DNA of 64,000 bases, from the NCBI GenBank assembly GCA_018365455.1, contig JAGZJZ010000009.1:1-64000 (forward strand), written 5' to 3'. Positions 43,558 through 51,599 of this stretch are shown one piece after another (position 1 is the stretch's first letter; the number at the start of each line of letters is the position of its first letter). Made by a program: the position numbers and the translations under genes. The notes beneath the pieces are model-generated. The model was given only the letters and a program-made list of their open reading frames with translations, made no database searches and was not told where the DNA came from. This DNA comes from Clostridiales bacterium. GTDB taxonomy: Bacteria > Bacillota > Clostridia > Lachnospirales > Lachnospiraceae.

Positions 43558-44319
43558 ATGGCAAAAACAATTGTTGTTTCCAACCAGAAGGGTGGGGTTG
43601 GCAAAACAACTACTACAAACGCCCTGGCGGTTAATCTCAAGGCAAGAGGATTCCGGGTTCTGGCAGTGGATCTGGATCCACAGGGAAATCTTAGTTTCAG
43701 TATGGGTGCAGATACAGAGAACAGCGCTACAATCTATGACGTTTTAAAAGGGGAATTAAAAACCCAGTTTGCAATCCAGCGAACTGCCCTTGTAGATATT
43801 ATTCCATCCAATATACTGTTAAGCAGTGTAGAGTTAGAATTTACAGGGAACGAAAGGGAGTATCTGTTAAAAAACGCCCTGCATCCGGTGGAGTCTATGT
43901 ATGATTACATACTGATTGATTCACCTCCCGCCCTGGGTATTCTGACCGTAAATGCTTTTACCACATCCGATTACGTAATTGTACCTATGCTTTCAGATAT
44001 TTTCAGTCTTCAGGGAATTACACAGCTCTTTGAGACTATTGACCGTGTAAAAACATTCTGTAATCCTCATATCACCATGCTGGGTATCCTTTTGACAAAG
44101 CACAACCCCAGGACACGCTTCAGCGTTGAGGTAAAAGGAACGGTGGATATGATTTCGGAAAGTTATCAGATCCCGGTTTTTAAAACGTTTGTCAGAGAAA
44201 GTGTGGCTTTGCGTGAAGCCCAGTCCCTCCAGCATTCGATTTTGGAGTATGCGCCAAAATGTAATGCAGTAATTGATTATAAAAATCTGACTGAAGAAAT
44301 CTTAGGGAAAGGACTGTAA
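43558..44319 (+). CDS. ParA/Soj family ATPase
   Basis: This 253-residue ATPase has the deviant Walker A motif NQKGGVGKTTTTN (K11 and K16), DLDPQGNLSF as Walker A', and YILIDSPPALG as Walker B. Length and motifs fit the small Soj-type ParAs, not FlhG/MinD, since no C-terminal amphipathic membrane helix is evident. No parB or parS-like gene is nearby. AGGAGG precedes the start. It is followed two bases later by a ComFB gene, so the two are co-expressed. A role in placing flagella or in DNA or protein segregation is inference. Confidence 0.9.
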   Translation: MAKTIVVSNQKGGVGKTTTTNALAVNLKARGFRVLAVDLDPQGNLSFSMGADTENSATIYDVLKGELKTQFAIQRTALVDIIPSNILLSSVELEFTGNEREYLLKNALHPVESMYDYILIDSPPALGILTVNAFTTSDYVIVPMLSDIFSLQGITQLFETIDRVKTFCNPHITMLGILLTKHNPRTRFSVEVKGTVDMISESYQIPVFKTFVRESVALREAQSLQHSILEYAPKCNAVIDYKNLTEEILGKGL

Positions 44320-44321
44320 TT

Positions 44322-44819
44322 ATGCCAAAGAATAAAAATGAAATTGATAAAGAAATGATGTATCGGAAAATAATGCCTACTTCCGTAAGACCTATGCAGT
44401 CAGCTGTTCAGAGCCCGGATACTTCAGTTGATGGATCTCCATCATCCGCTCCAACCGCCCCCAGTCAATCTCTCACTGAGACATCAGCTGCTAAGAACGC
44501 CTATCCGCAGCCGCTGCTCAAGAAGAATACTTCCGGCGTAAGACTTCGGGAATCTCAGAATATGGTTCTTGTAAATGTAATGGAAGAACTGGTTGTCTCC
44601 AAACTGGACGCTACTCTCATGCGTTTTAATTGCTGTAAATGCAATAAGTGCAAAAAAGATATTGCAGCGATTGCCCTAAACCGCCTTCCGGCAAAATACA
44701 TTGTAATTGATGAAAACGATACCGTGAAACGCAAAGAAGCAGAGGATAAATATGCTTCAGATGTGACCGGTGCACTGGTACAGGCTATTTTAGCGGTAAA
44801 AAAAGAACCACGCCATTGA
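44322..44819 (+). CDS. ComFB-domain protein
   Basis: This 165-residue protein has an N-terminal, Ser/Thr/Pro-rich linker (1-75) and a C-terminal ComFB domain (about 80-160). It shows NMVLVNVMEELVVSKLDATL, a CCKCNKCKKDI four-cysteine zinc-type motif and ALNRLPAKYIVID. ComFB lies next to flgM in Bacillus subtilis (comF operon). Proteins of this family have been reported as cyclic di-nucleotide receptors in cyanobacteria; I recall this and cannot check it here. The partner is the ParA encoded just before it. Confidence 0.85.
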   Translation: MPKNKNEIDKEMMYRKIMPTSVRPMQSAVQSPDTSVDGSPSSAPTAPSQSLTETSAAKNAYPQPLLKKNTSGVRLRESQNMVLVNVMEELVVSKLDATLMRFNCCKCNKCKKDIAAIALNRLPAKYIVIDENDTVKRKEAEDKYASDVTGALVQAILAVKKEPRH

Positions 44820-44898
44820 TGAATTTAGATGGTACTTAAAACATAATTAATTGCTCTAATTACTCTGATTATGCGTTCTAACCAGCAGCGCCAAGTAT

Positions 44899-44948
44899 AA
44901 AAAGCTGTGCTTCTGCGGCATGAAACCGCAAAAGCACAGCTTTTTTTT
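44899..44948. terminator. Bidirectional terminator between comFB and flagellin
   Basis: AAGCTGTGCTT, then TGCGG, pair with CCGCA and AAGCACAGCTT around a CATGAAA loop, followed by eight T. It is shared by the convergent comFB and flagellin genes. Confidence 0.9.
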
Positions 44949-44971
44949 ATGTAGCTGATACTTCAATATGA

Positions 44972-46216
44972 TTATCTTAATAACTGTAATACAGACTGAG
45001 GCTGCTGATTTGCCTGAGCAAGCATTGCCTGAGCAGACTGCATAAGAACGTTGTTCTTTGTGAACTCCATCATTTCTTTTGCCATATCTACGTCACGAAT
45101 ACGGGATTCAGCTGCTGTAATATTTTCTGTTGTTACACCAAGGTTGTTGATGGTGTGCTCCAGACGGTTCTGAACAGCACCTAACTGACCGCGAGTATCG
45201 GATACCTGGTTGATCGCATCTTTGATTTTATCAATTGCGCCTTTTGCAAGATCCGGTGTGTCAATTTTAAGGTTCTGGATTTTGAGGCTGGCAGTATCCA
45301 TGCTTTTGATGGAAACTTCTAACTGATTATACGCTGCAGAAGTTTCTCCAATCTGAAGCTTCAGACCTGTTCCAGCTCCACCGCCTGCTGATGCTGTAAC
45401 ATTTGCCGCTGTACCAAATTTTGCTACAAGGTCTGTCTGAAGATTTGCAACTGTACCAGAAGTATCTGTTGTGATAAAACTAATTTTTCCTAAGCCAACT
45501 GAAGTCAAATCAACATATCCTTCTACACCCTTTACACCAGGTGTAAAAGCACTACCGTCTTTATTCTTTACATAGTCTGCTAAATTTAATGATGTAGTAG
45601 TAGCATTACCATCTGCATCTGTAACAGTCACATCGAGATTGCCACTGGTCGCATTAGCAGCCATCTTAACGGTACCGCCGATATTGGTAAGCGTAATGCC
45701 TTCAACATCTGTTACTGCAATTTTAGCTGTGGTAGCAAATGCAGTATTTAAAGAAGCTTTATCATATCCTGCAAGATCTGCTGTAGCCTGTCCCAATTTA
45801 CCATCTAACAAGTTAATCCCATTGAAATTCGTACTGCTGGAAATTCTGTCAATTTCTTTCAGCAATGCGTCCATTTCATCCTGGCTTGCCTTACGGTCAA
45901 CCTTATTATCATAAGTACCGTTGGATGCCTTTGTAGCCAGCTCTGTCATACGGTTTAAGATAGAGTGAACTTCCTGTAATCCACCTTCAGCTGTCTGAAC
46001 AAGTGAGATTGCGTCCTGGGCATTTGCAGAAGCTGCTTCCAGACCTTTGATCTGTGCTCTCATTTTTTCAGATACAGCAAGTCCTGCTGCATCATCGCCT
46101 GCACGGTTGATTTTAAATCCGGATGATAACTTCTCAAGGGATTTGCTGGTTGCGCCATTGTTTCCTTTTAACTGTCTGTGTGAATTTAAAGCCATAATAT
46201 TGTGTTGAATAATCAT
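44972..46216 (-). CDS. hag: Flagellin (filament protein)
   Basis: This 414-residue flagellin has conserved D0/D1 ends: MIIQHNIMALNSHRQLKGN with SLEKLSSGFKINRAGDDAAGLAVSEKMR, and the C-terminal TRGQLGAVQNRLEHTINNLGVTTENITAAESRIRDVDMAKEMMEF. The middle (about 160-310) is a low-complexity Ala/Thr/Gly-rich surface domain. GGAGG lies before the ATG, and a sigma-28 promoter and a GGA-rich leader precede it, so both sigma-28 and CsrA should control it. It is the only flagellin gene in the window. Confidence 0.97.
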   Translation of the reverse strand: MIIQHNIMALNSHRQLKGNNGATSKSLEKLSSGFKINRAGDDAAGLAVSEKMRAQIKGLEAASANAQDAISLVQTAEGGLQEVHSILNRMTELATKASNGTYDNKVDRKASQDEMDALLKEIDRISSSTNFNGINLLDGKLGQATADLAGYDKASLNTAFATTAKIAVTDVEGITLTNIGGTVKMAANATSGNLDVTVTDADGNATTTSLNLADYVKNKDGSAFTPGVKGVEGYVDLTSVGLGKISFITTDTSGTVANLQTDLVAKFGTAANVTASAGGGAGTGLKLQIGETSAAYNQLEVSIKSMDTASLKIQNLKIDTPDLAKGAIDKIKDAINQVSDTRGQLGAVQNRLEHTINNLGVTTENITAAESRIRDVDMAKEMMEFTKNNVLMQSAQAMLAQANQQPQSVLQLLR

Positions 46217-46336
46217 AATATTACCTCCATGTAATTTTCCGGGAATTCCATTTCCCTCTTTATTTTTATTCTTTCTGACGGATGGGCCCTATCCGCGCTG
46301 AGTATTAGGAATCTCTATCCTTGCCACTCTATCCTA
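46217..46336 (-). promoter_or_regulatory. GGA-rich flagellin leader, likely CsrA target
   Basis: The roughly 120-base leader contains six GGA motifs, including one overlapping the ribosome binding site (ATGGAGG). Local hairpins are visible: TTAGGA...TCCTAA and CGGAT-AGGGCCC-ATCCG. CsrA binds GGA in loops and blocks the ribosome site of hag in Bacillus. CsrA and FliW are encoded in this locus. Confidence 0.6.
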
Positions 46337-46337
46337 A

Positions 46338-46364
46338 TTATCGAACTTTCTTCACATTTCTTTA
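46338..46364 (-). promoter_or_regulatory. Sigma-28 promoter for flagellin
   Basis: TAAA (46361-46364) and TTCGATAA (46338-46345) on the minus strand are separated by 15 bases, the same spacing and boxes as before flgM. Transcription would begin about 120 bases before the flagellin ATG. Confidence 0.9.
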
Positions 46365-46438
46365 CTGAAATATTGCACAATAATTTTATTATTTTTTGGT
46401 AAACATTAACAATAATGTGCATTCTCACAAAATTAGAA

Positions 46439-47335
46439 TCATCCATATAAACCTTCCTGAACGTAAAATTCCTCCAGCGACAGTTTATGCTTTTTTAAAT
46501 ACTTCGCTACCTTTTTTCCCACATAGCGAAAGTGCCAGGGCTCGTAATCAATTCCTGTAACCGCCTCTTTTCCCTTGTCATACCGCAGTATAAAACCGTA
46601 TTTGCAGGAATTTTTTCTGAGCCATTTACCTTCCGGTGTGTCAGCAAAGCCTTCGTCCAGGGCTTTGTAATCCCGGGAATAGATATCAGCCGCCAGTCCC
46701 ATTACATGCTCACCGGATCCAGGAACGGAAATTACCCGTTTAGCCAGATTATACGCTTCCTCTTCCGTCTTTCCGCTGTCTATATAATATTGTTTTTTCT
46801 GCTGAAACAACTGCTCCTGTTTTTCAAAAGACCTGGCACCGGAACAGACGATCAGGTTCATTCCCTCTTTTTTTGCCCCATCCAGCATTTTCGTAAGTGG
46901 TTCCAACACACGGCTGTCAATCGTCTGATCCGTATCCGGTATGGAAACCTCCCGGAACTCATATCCATCCGGAACGGGATATTTATCATTGGTAAGTACC
47001 AGACTCCAAAGATCCTCTTCCTCAATTTGGAAACCCGTGGTATCTGTTTCTGTAACTGTTCCTGTGTCTGTTCCTGTGTCCATCCCTGCGTTTTTACCGC
47101 TGTCTTTTGTCCGTGATCCTGCTGTTTCTTTAGGCTCCGTCCCGATCTGCGTATTCGCCCCTTGATTCATCTCTGTCTCAACCTCAGATGTCTCCCGCAC
47201 TTCCAAAAGGGCCTCTTTCTCTTTCTGCATGCTGATCTTTGTGGAAATATACATAAATACCATAACGAGAAGAAAGGTATAGATCAGTAGTCTTCTATAC
47301 CTTATCGTTTTTCTATCCTGCCGGTCCATTTTCAT
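46439..47335 (-). CDS. D-alanyl-D-alanine carboxypeptidase, VanY/M15 family
   Basis: This 298-residue membrane-anchored peptidase has an N-terminal membrane segment (LLIYTFLLVMVFMYIS) and a Thr/Asp/Gly-rich linker (GMDTGTDTGTVTETDTT). The M15B catalytic domain (about 115-295) has the zinc ligands in GSGEHVMGLAADI and the later YEPWHFRYVG. It would trim the terminal D-Ala from peptidoglycan stem peptides. It ends the flagellar block starting at fliI and lies just upstream of flagellin. A wall-remodelling role linked to flagella is inference. Confidence 0.88.
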   Translation of the reverse strand: MKMDRQDRKTIRYRRLLIYTFLLVMVFMYISTKISMQKEKEALLEVRETSEVETEMNQGANTQIGTEPKETAGSRTKDSGKNAGMDTGTDTGTVTETDTTGFQIEEEDLWSLVLTNDKYPVPDGYEFREVSIPDTDQTIDSRVLEPLTKMLDGAKKEGMNLIVCSGARSFEKQEQLFQQKKQYYIDSGKTEEEAYNLAKRVISVPGSGEHVMGLAADIYSRDYKALDEGFADTPEGKWLRKNSCKYGFILRYDKGKEAVTGIDYEPWHFRYVGKKVAKYLKKHKLSLEEFYVQEGLYG

Positions 47336-47347
47336 TATACTGCCTCT

Positions 47348-48001
47348 TTATCTTACCCTCTTTAACTGGGCATTTTGTCTTTTCAGAATAAAACGATAGA
47401 GTAAATCCTCCTGGAGAACTGACATATCCTGAAATTCACATCCCATGCCAATATCATCGTTTCCAAATCCTACTTTTCTTCTCACGATACACCTGTATAA
47501 TACATCTGCCCCGATTGCAGGTATCTTTATACAGAATTCTTCTCCGATGGGCATTTCCTTCGGCACCTTCACCAGGATTCCTCCAAGGCTGATGTCCACC
47601 AGCGATACACACAGTCCTTCCTGCTGATTACCATCCTCTGACTGGGCAGGTACATAGACAGCCTTTGGATCTGTACTGTAGATAAAAGCCTCATCGCTTA
47701 CCGTGATGCGGAAATACTCTCTATGCTCCTGATTTGTCGCCTCATTCAGATTAATAATACGAAGCAGATTTTTTGTAGAAATGTAAATATTTCCAATCAG
47801 TACGCGGAAACCCAGTCTGGAATTATAGATCTCTATTTTAACCAGTTTGTTATAGTTGATTTCCGGGAACTCGTTTCTGCTGTCACTTATATCTATGTAG
47901 CTGTCTCTGATCTTACGCAAGGTACCCATGGTAAGCAAATCATTTTTTTTGGTTTTGATTACGCAAGAGGAATCTACATATCCTTCTGGTATTAAGATCA
48001 T
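47348..48001 (-). CDS. PilZ domain c-di-GMP effector (YcgR/YpfA-like)
   Basis: This 217-residue protein has an N-terminal YcgR-like domain (1-90) and a PilZ domain (about 95-215). The c-di-GMP motifs are REYFRITV (RxxxR) and DISLGGILVKV ([D/N]xSxxG). In Bacillus, YpfA acts as a c-di-GMP-dependent flagellar brake by binding MotA. Its place in the flagellar operon supports a similar role. Its start overlaps the end of the FlhB-like gene by four bases. Confidence 0.9.
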   Translation of the reverse strand: MILIPEGYVDSSCVIKTKKNDLLTMGTLRKIRDSYIDISDSRNEFPEINYNKLVKIEIYNSRLGFRVLIGNIYISTKNLLRIINLNEATNQEHREYFRITVSDEAFIYSTDPKAVYVPAQSEDGNQQEGLCVSLVDISLGGILVKVPKEMPIGEEFCIKIPAIGADVLYRCIVRRKVGFGNDDIGMGCEFQDMSVLQEDLLYRFILKRQNAQLKRVR

Positions 48002-48516
48002 CTGCCTGTCTCCTCTGTTTTATTCGTCTCATCCGGCGTACCTGACCGAAGTTTTGTTGAAATCAGTCTCGATCGTACGGATTGCCTTACTGGTTCTTTT
48101 CCTGTTTCTTGTTGGCATCCTTGTTGGGATCCTTGCTGGGATCCTTGTTGGGATTCTTGTCTGGGTTGTTTTTTTGTTTCTTTACCTGGCTGCTTATATT
48201 CTTTGGCAGTATGCCTTTCTTCACGGCTGTAATACTGTACTTCTTTTCCTTTTATGGATTCCGACACTTCCATCAGCTTGCCGTAAATCGCCGCTACAAC
48301 TTCATATAGTTCTACCGGAATATCACATCCCACCTCAAGCATACACAGCATGGATGCCGTGCTGTCATCTTTATAGACAGGTATCCCCTTTTTTTCAGCA
48401 ATATCTATAATTTTCTCTGCTACATTTCCATACCCGGAAGCGATTACAACCGGCGCAGTATCCTCGCCTGCATTATATTTTAGCGCCACCGCTTTATTTT
48501 TCTTATATTTTGACAT
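47998..48516 (-). CDS. FlhB C-terminal-like protein (YlqH type)
   Basis: This 172-residue protein resembles the cytoplasmic tail of FlhB: KYKKNKAVALKYNAGEDTAPVVIASGYGNVAEKIIDIAEKKGIPV aligns with it, but the NPTH cleavage site is absent. It ends in a Gln-Gly-Ser repeat tail (QQGSQQGSQQGCQQ, from a 12-bp DNA repeat). Such FlhB-like proteins (FlhX, YlqH) accompany flagellar genes in Bacillus and Clostridia. The ATG lies 14 bases inside the preceding YlqG-like gene. Confidence 0.85.
   Translation of the reverse strand: MSKYKKNKAVALKYNAGEDTAPVVIASGYGNVAEKIIDIAEKKGIPVYKDDSTASMLCMLEVGCDIPVELYEVVAAIYGKLMEVSESIKGKEVQYYSREERHTAKEYKQPGKETKKQPRQESQQGSQQGSQQGCQQETGKEPVRQSVRSRLISTKLRSGTPDETNKTEETGR
48109..48156. 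repeat. Four 12-bp tandem repeats in the FlhB-like gene
   Basis: TTGTTGGGATCC-type units occur four times in a row (plus-strand reading) with one or two changes each. They encode QQGS in the C-terminal tail of the FlhB-like protein. They are in frame, so copy-number change would lengthen or shorten the tail without a frameshift. Confidence 0.85.
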
Positions 48517-49903
48517 CCACACCCGTCCTCTTATAGGGAAGATCCTTAAACACATCCATCAAAGAACGTACCTTCTCCATTTTATCAATATTGATTTCTT
48601 CCATCTGGTATCCATGTTCCTTTGCAATGCCCGTAAAATCACCGGTCAATTTCTGAAATATATTCAGATATTCCGCCGGACACAGCAAATTGATGCGAAG
48701 CCCTTTTCCTTTTGCCCACAATTCCGCCTCAAACTGTCCGATTCCATTAATATCAAAAGAAATTAAAATATGAATGCTCCGTTCCCCATCAGAACTTCCG
48801 GCAGCACTCTCACGCCCATCATTGGGATCAATCCACAACTCTGAAAAGATATTCATTCCATGATAGACTACCGGAATCACATAATGTAAAAGAGGGGTAT
48901 AGTTGCAGGGAGAAGACAGCAGACTGGTGATAATTTTTTCAATTTTGTCACCATTCAAACTGTTCATATCGGTTTCCTGATCCTGCTTTCCAATAATATC
49001 CGCAAGGATATTCATAATTCTGGACCGGTTTTCATTGCGCGCTCCACCAGCAAAGGAGTCAATGTATTCCCGAATGAGTTCTTTTAAATGTTCTTTATTC
49101 TCTCTCCCTTTAACATGCACCAACACATTAAGAAGCGCCTCATTGAGATATACGGGATTATCCTGGAATCTGGAAAGGTTATAAATAATAATAGGAACCA
49201 CTTTTGCAGTCTGAGGAGTATAGAGTATGCTTCCTTCTACCTCTCTGATGATTGCCATAATATCCTGTTTCAGTTCCTGAAAATGTTCCATATTTTCCGG
49301 CCTGCGAAGCATTGCTGCAAAGTCCTCCAGCCTGGCTGACAACAGACTGTTTCCACGCATCTGACCTGCCAGATATTCCAGACTGTTGGCAACAGAGTCC
49401 ATGACATCCTGTTTTGCAATTGTTCCGTTTACCGCTTTCAGCAATGAAGCTATTTCCATTTTCAGTCCCGGGGATTCTCTTAGCATAGTTCTCAGAAATT
49501 CAAATAGTGCACCTTTAAATAAGGTGGAAGAATACTCCTGTTTTAAAAGTTCTTCTACTATCTGATCCGGGTTTATCAGCAGTTCCCTAAAAAGCTGCCT
49601 GATCTCCTGGGTTACGGTGTTATTATTGACGGGAAGAAGGTTAATAATTTCTTCCAGCATGTAGATATTCTTAAGATAATTCACGGTCACTGCAGGATCT
49701 TTCAGCAAATCCATCAGCGTCGCAGCACCAGTTTCATTTTTCAGGATATTATGATGTCCAAGCAGCCCGCTGCTTTCCGGATTCTTTACAACATGGTTAA
49801 TCTCCTGCAGGTCAAATGGAATAGACGGATCCTGTGCCGCTTTATTCGGCGATATTACATTTTTGCCGACTGCCGGGGCAGTTACTCTTAATATGTCTGC
49901 CAT
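48503..49903 (-). CDS. YlqG-like flagellar-locus protein, FliK-type C-terminus
   Basis: This 466-residue protein is not firmly assigned. Most of it is helical (LKNIYMLEEIINLLPVNNNTVTQEIRQLFREL and similar). The last 100 residues (ISFDINGIGQFEAELWAKGKGLRINLLCPAEYLNIFQKL in pattern) resemble the FliK C-terminal domain. It is followed by an FlhB-like gene, the arrangement of ylqG-ylqH in Bacillus. No signal or membrane segment is seen. Confidence 0.65.
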   Translation of the reverse strand: MADILRVTAPAVGKNVISPNKAAQDPSIPFDLQEINHVVKNPESSGLLGHHNILKNETGAATLMDLLKDPAVTVNYLKNIYMLEEIINLLPVNNNTVTQEIRQLFRELLINPDQIVEELLKQEYSSTLFKGALFEFLRTMLRESPGLKMEIASLLKAVNGTIAKQDVMDSVANSLEYLAGQMRGNSLLSARLEDFAAMLRRPENMEHFQELKQDIMAIIREVEGSILYTPQTAKVVPIIIYNLSRFQDNPVYLNEALLNVLVHVKGRENKEHLKELIREYIDSFAGGARNENRSRIMNILADIIGKQDQETDMNSLNGDKIEKIITSLLSSPCNYTPLLHYVIPVVYHGMNIFSELWIDPNDGRESAAGSSDGERSIHILISFDINGIGQFEAELWAKGKGLRINLLCPAEYLNIFQKLTGDFTGIAKEHGYQMEEINIDKMEKVRSLMDVFKDLPYKRTGVDVKI

Positions 49904-49984
49904 AATCCTCTATTCCTCCATTTATACGTATCTTTTATGACTCGTTCTCTGTCAAATCTCATGTCCGGTCTTTCCTTATTCAAT

Positions 49985-50006
49985 CTAAGTGCCGACCGGC
50001 ACTTAG
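49985..50006. repeat. Perfect hairpin in the spacer before the YlqG-like gene
   Basis: CTAAGTGCCG-AC-CGGCACTTAG has 10-bp perfect arms. No T run follows on the minus strand, so it is not a standard terminator. It may stabilise mRNA ends or be an isolated repeat. Confidence 0.6.
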
Positions 50007-50010
50007 TCTG

Positions 50011-51531
50011 TTAAAAAGTTCCCCTTTTTATTTCTCCATCCATATAATAGAACATACACATGGACTCTACTCTTTTAATAATTAACTTGGATTCACCCAT
50101 GGTAATAACCGTTCCCGGATAAACCAGATCTGCCTCCAGCCTGCTCTTGCCCACCTGCATAACCAGCTGCTCCAGCTCCTGCCGCCTTTTCTTTAACTGG
50201 GTTATTTTCAGACGGTTTACCGGAATCTGGATTTTAAACTCACTTAACTGCAGTTTCTGCGCTTCCGTCAGCCTTCCTGTCTCTTCCCGGTTCGTAAGGT
50301 ATTCAACATTTTTCACGCAGTCCTCATAGCTTCTCTGTATATTTTTCAATTCTTTCTGGACTTTAGCTGTCTCTTCCAGCAGCTCGGGAGTGATGCCCAG
50401 AGCCACCGCCGTACTGGTCTGGCTCGCCGATCCCAGATTTTTTACTCTCAGTCTGTTAAAAACCGCACAGCTTCCTCCGATCAACGCTCCCCGTCTGCCC
50501 ATAAGGGTCAGATCTTTATTACAGGATACTCTGGAATTAATGATATATTCTGCCTGAATACTGCCCTGCGCCCTGATGGTACTGTCCTCCAGAAACTTTC
50601 CGGTTATATTTCCCTTTGCCTCCAGAATGCCTTTTTTCATTCCCCGCATCCCTTTGTGAAGTATGATATCTCCCCCGGACTCCAGATGTGCACCTTCCAC
50701 AATTCCGACTACGGTGATATCCCCTCTTGCCTTTACGGTGTAACCCTCGAACACATCGCCTTTAATATATACACTGCCGGAAAAATCAATATTTCCTATG
50801 GAGTTATCCACATTACCCTCTACCGAATATACATTCTCTACCTGGAAACGTCCCGACCGGAACGTAAGGTTTCCTTCACAGGATGCAACTAACTTTAACC
50901 TGTCTTCAGAATAAACAATATTCCTGCCCTGAGGTATTTCCGGCATTTTACCACGCTGCCCATGAACGGGTCTGCCCAGAATATCCATGCCGTCCTCTGG
51001 TTCTGTAGGCCGGGTTATTTCGCACACTACCGTACCCTTTTGTACGTTATGGATCAGATTCAGATTTTTAAAATCAATTCCTCCATTGGATTTGGACGAA
51101 AATTTCAGCTTATGTTCCCTGGGAAAAAAATCCTTGATTTTCCCATTGCTTCCATCAACCGGGGGTTTACCCGCTGCAATTTCGAATAACTGTCGGTATT
51201 GCTTTTGTTCTGCAATCTCTGTTATCTTTTCCCGGTTTATGCCAAATACGATTCCCTGCCTCAGCAGCTCATCTTCGATGTCCTGCTGTTCCACATCCGG
51301 TCCCCCTCTTAAGGGTGGATGTACATACAGAGTTGCCCGCATATCTCCATTTTCGATTACAACCTCCACAGCTGCCGGCCTTGGCATCAGATCCTCTTCC
51401 TGCGGGTCCGGAGACTCCTCCTCATTGAGTATGCTCCGTATCCGCTCCTGGTCTTTATCGTTCCAGTCCTCAACCGTCTCAATAAGGTTCTCTTCCTCAT
51501 GCACTTTCTCATGCATATTTTCTTTTTCCAT
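50011..51531 (-). CDS. DUF342/FapA family protein
   Basis: This 506-residue protein has the FapA-like beta-helix in its middle (about 195-350: EGNVDNSIGNIDFSGSVYIKGDVFEGYTVKARGDITVVGIVEGA in pattern). Its C-terminus is a coiled coil (VQKELKNIQRSYEDCVKNVEYL). The acidic N-terminus is disordered-looking. DUF342 genes often lie in flagellar operons after flgG or sigma-28, but the function is uncertain. Candidates are polymer formation at the membrane or a FapA-like assembly role. Confidence 0.85.
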   Translation of the reverse strand: MEKENMHEKVHEEENLIETVEDWNDKDQERIRSILNEEESPDPQEEDLMPRPAAVEVVIENGDMRATLYVHPPLRGGPDVEQQDIEDELLRQGIVFGINREKITEIAEQKQYRQLFEIAAGKPPVDGSNGKIKDFFPREHKLKFSSKSNGGIDFKNLNLIHNVQKGTVVCEITRPTEPEDGMDILGRPVHGQRGKMPEIPQGRNIVYSEDRLKLVASCEGNLTFRSGRFQVENVYSVEGNVDNSIGNIDFSGSVYIKGDVFEGYTVKARGDITVVGIVEGAHLESGGDIILHKGMRGMKKGILEAKGNITGKFLEDSTIRAQGSIQAEYIINSRVSCNKDLTLMGRRGALIGGSCAVFNRLRVKNLGSASQTSTAVALGITPELLEETAKVQKELKNIQRSYEDCVKNVEYLTNREETGRLTEAQKLQLSEFKIQIPVNRLKITQLKKRRQELEQLVMQVGKSRLEADLVYPGTVITMGESKLIIKRVESMCMFYYMDGEIKRGTF

Positions 51532-51587
51532 CTCTCATACTCCTCAATGCTCGCAGGAACGTGTTAATATTGCGCCCCGGAGCGTGC

Positions 51588-51597
51588 TTGCCGGCAA
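51588..51597. repeat. 10-bp palindrome TTGCCGGCAA in the DUF342-rod spacer
   Basis: A perfect palindrome lies at the distal end of the spacer between the rod gene and DUF342. It is short; a cruciform or protein site is possible, and no family was recognised. Confidence 0.4.
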
Positions 51598-51599
51598 AT

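Noticed and set aside
43558..44319. ParA-family gene as FlhG or MinD
   Set aside because: It lacks an evident C-terminal amphipathic helix and the neighbouring flhF; Soj-type is the better fit.
46370..46438. Terminator between the VanY gene and flagellin
   Set aside because: Only weak AT-rich inverted repeats such as ACATTA...TAATGT were found, with no clear T run.
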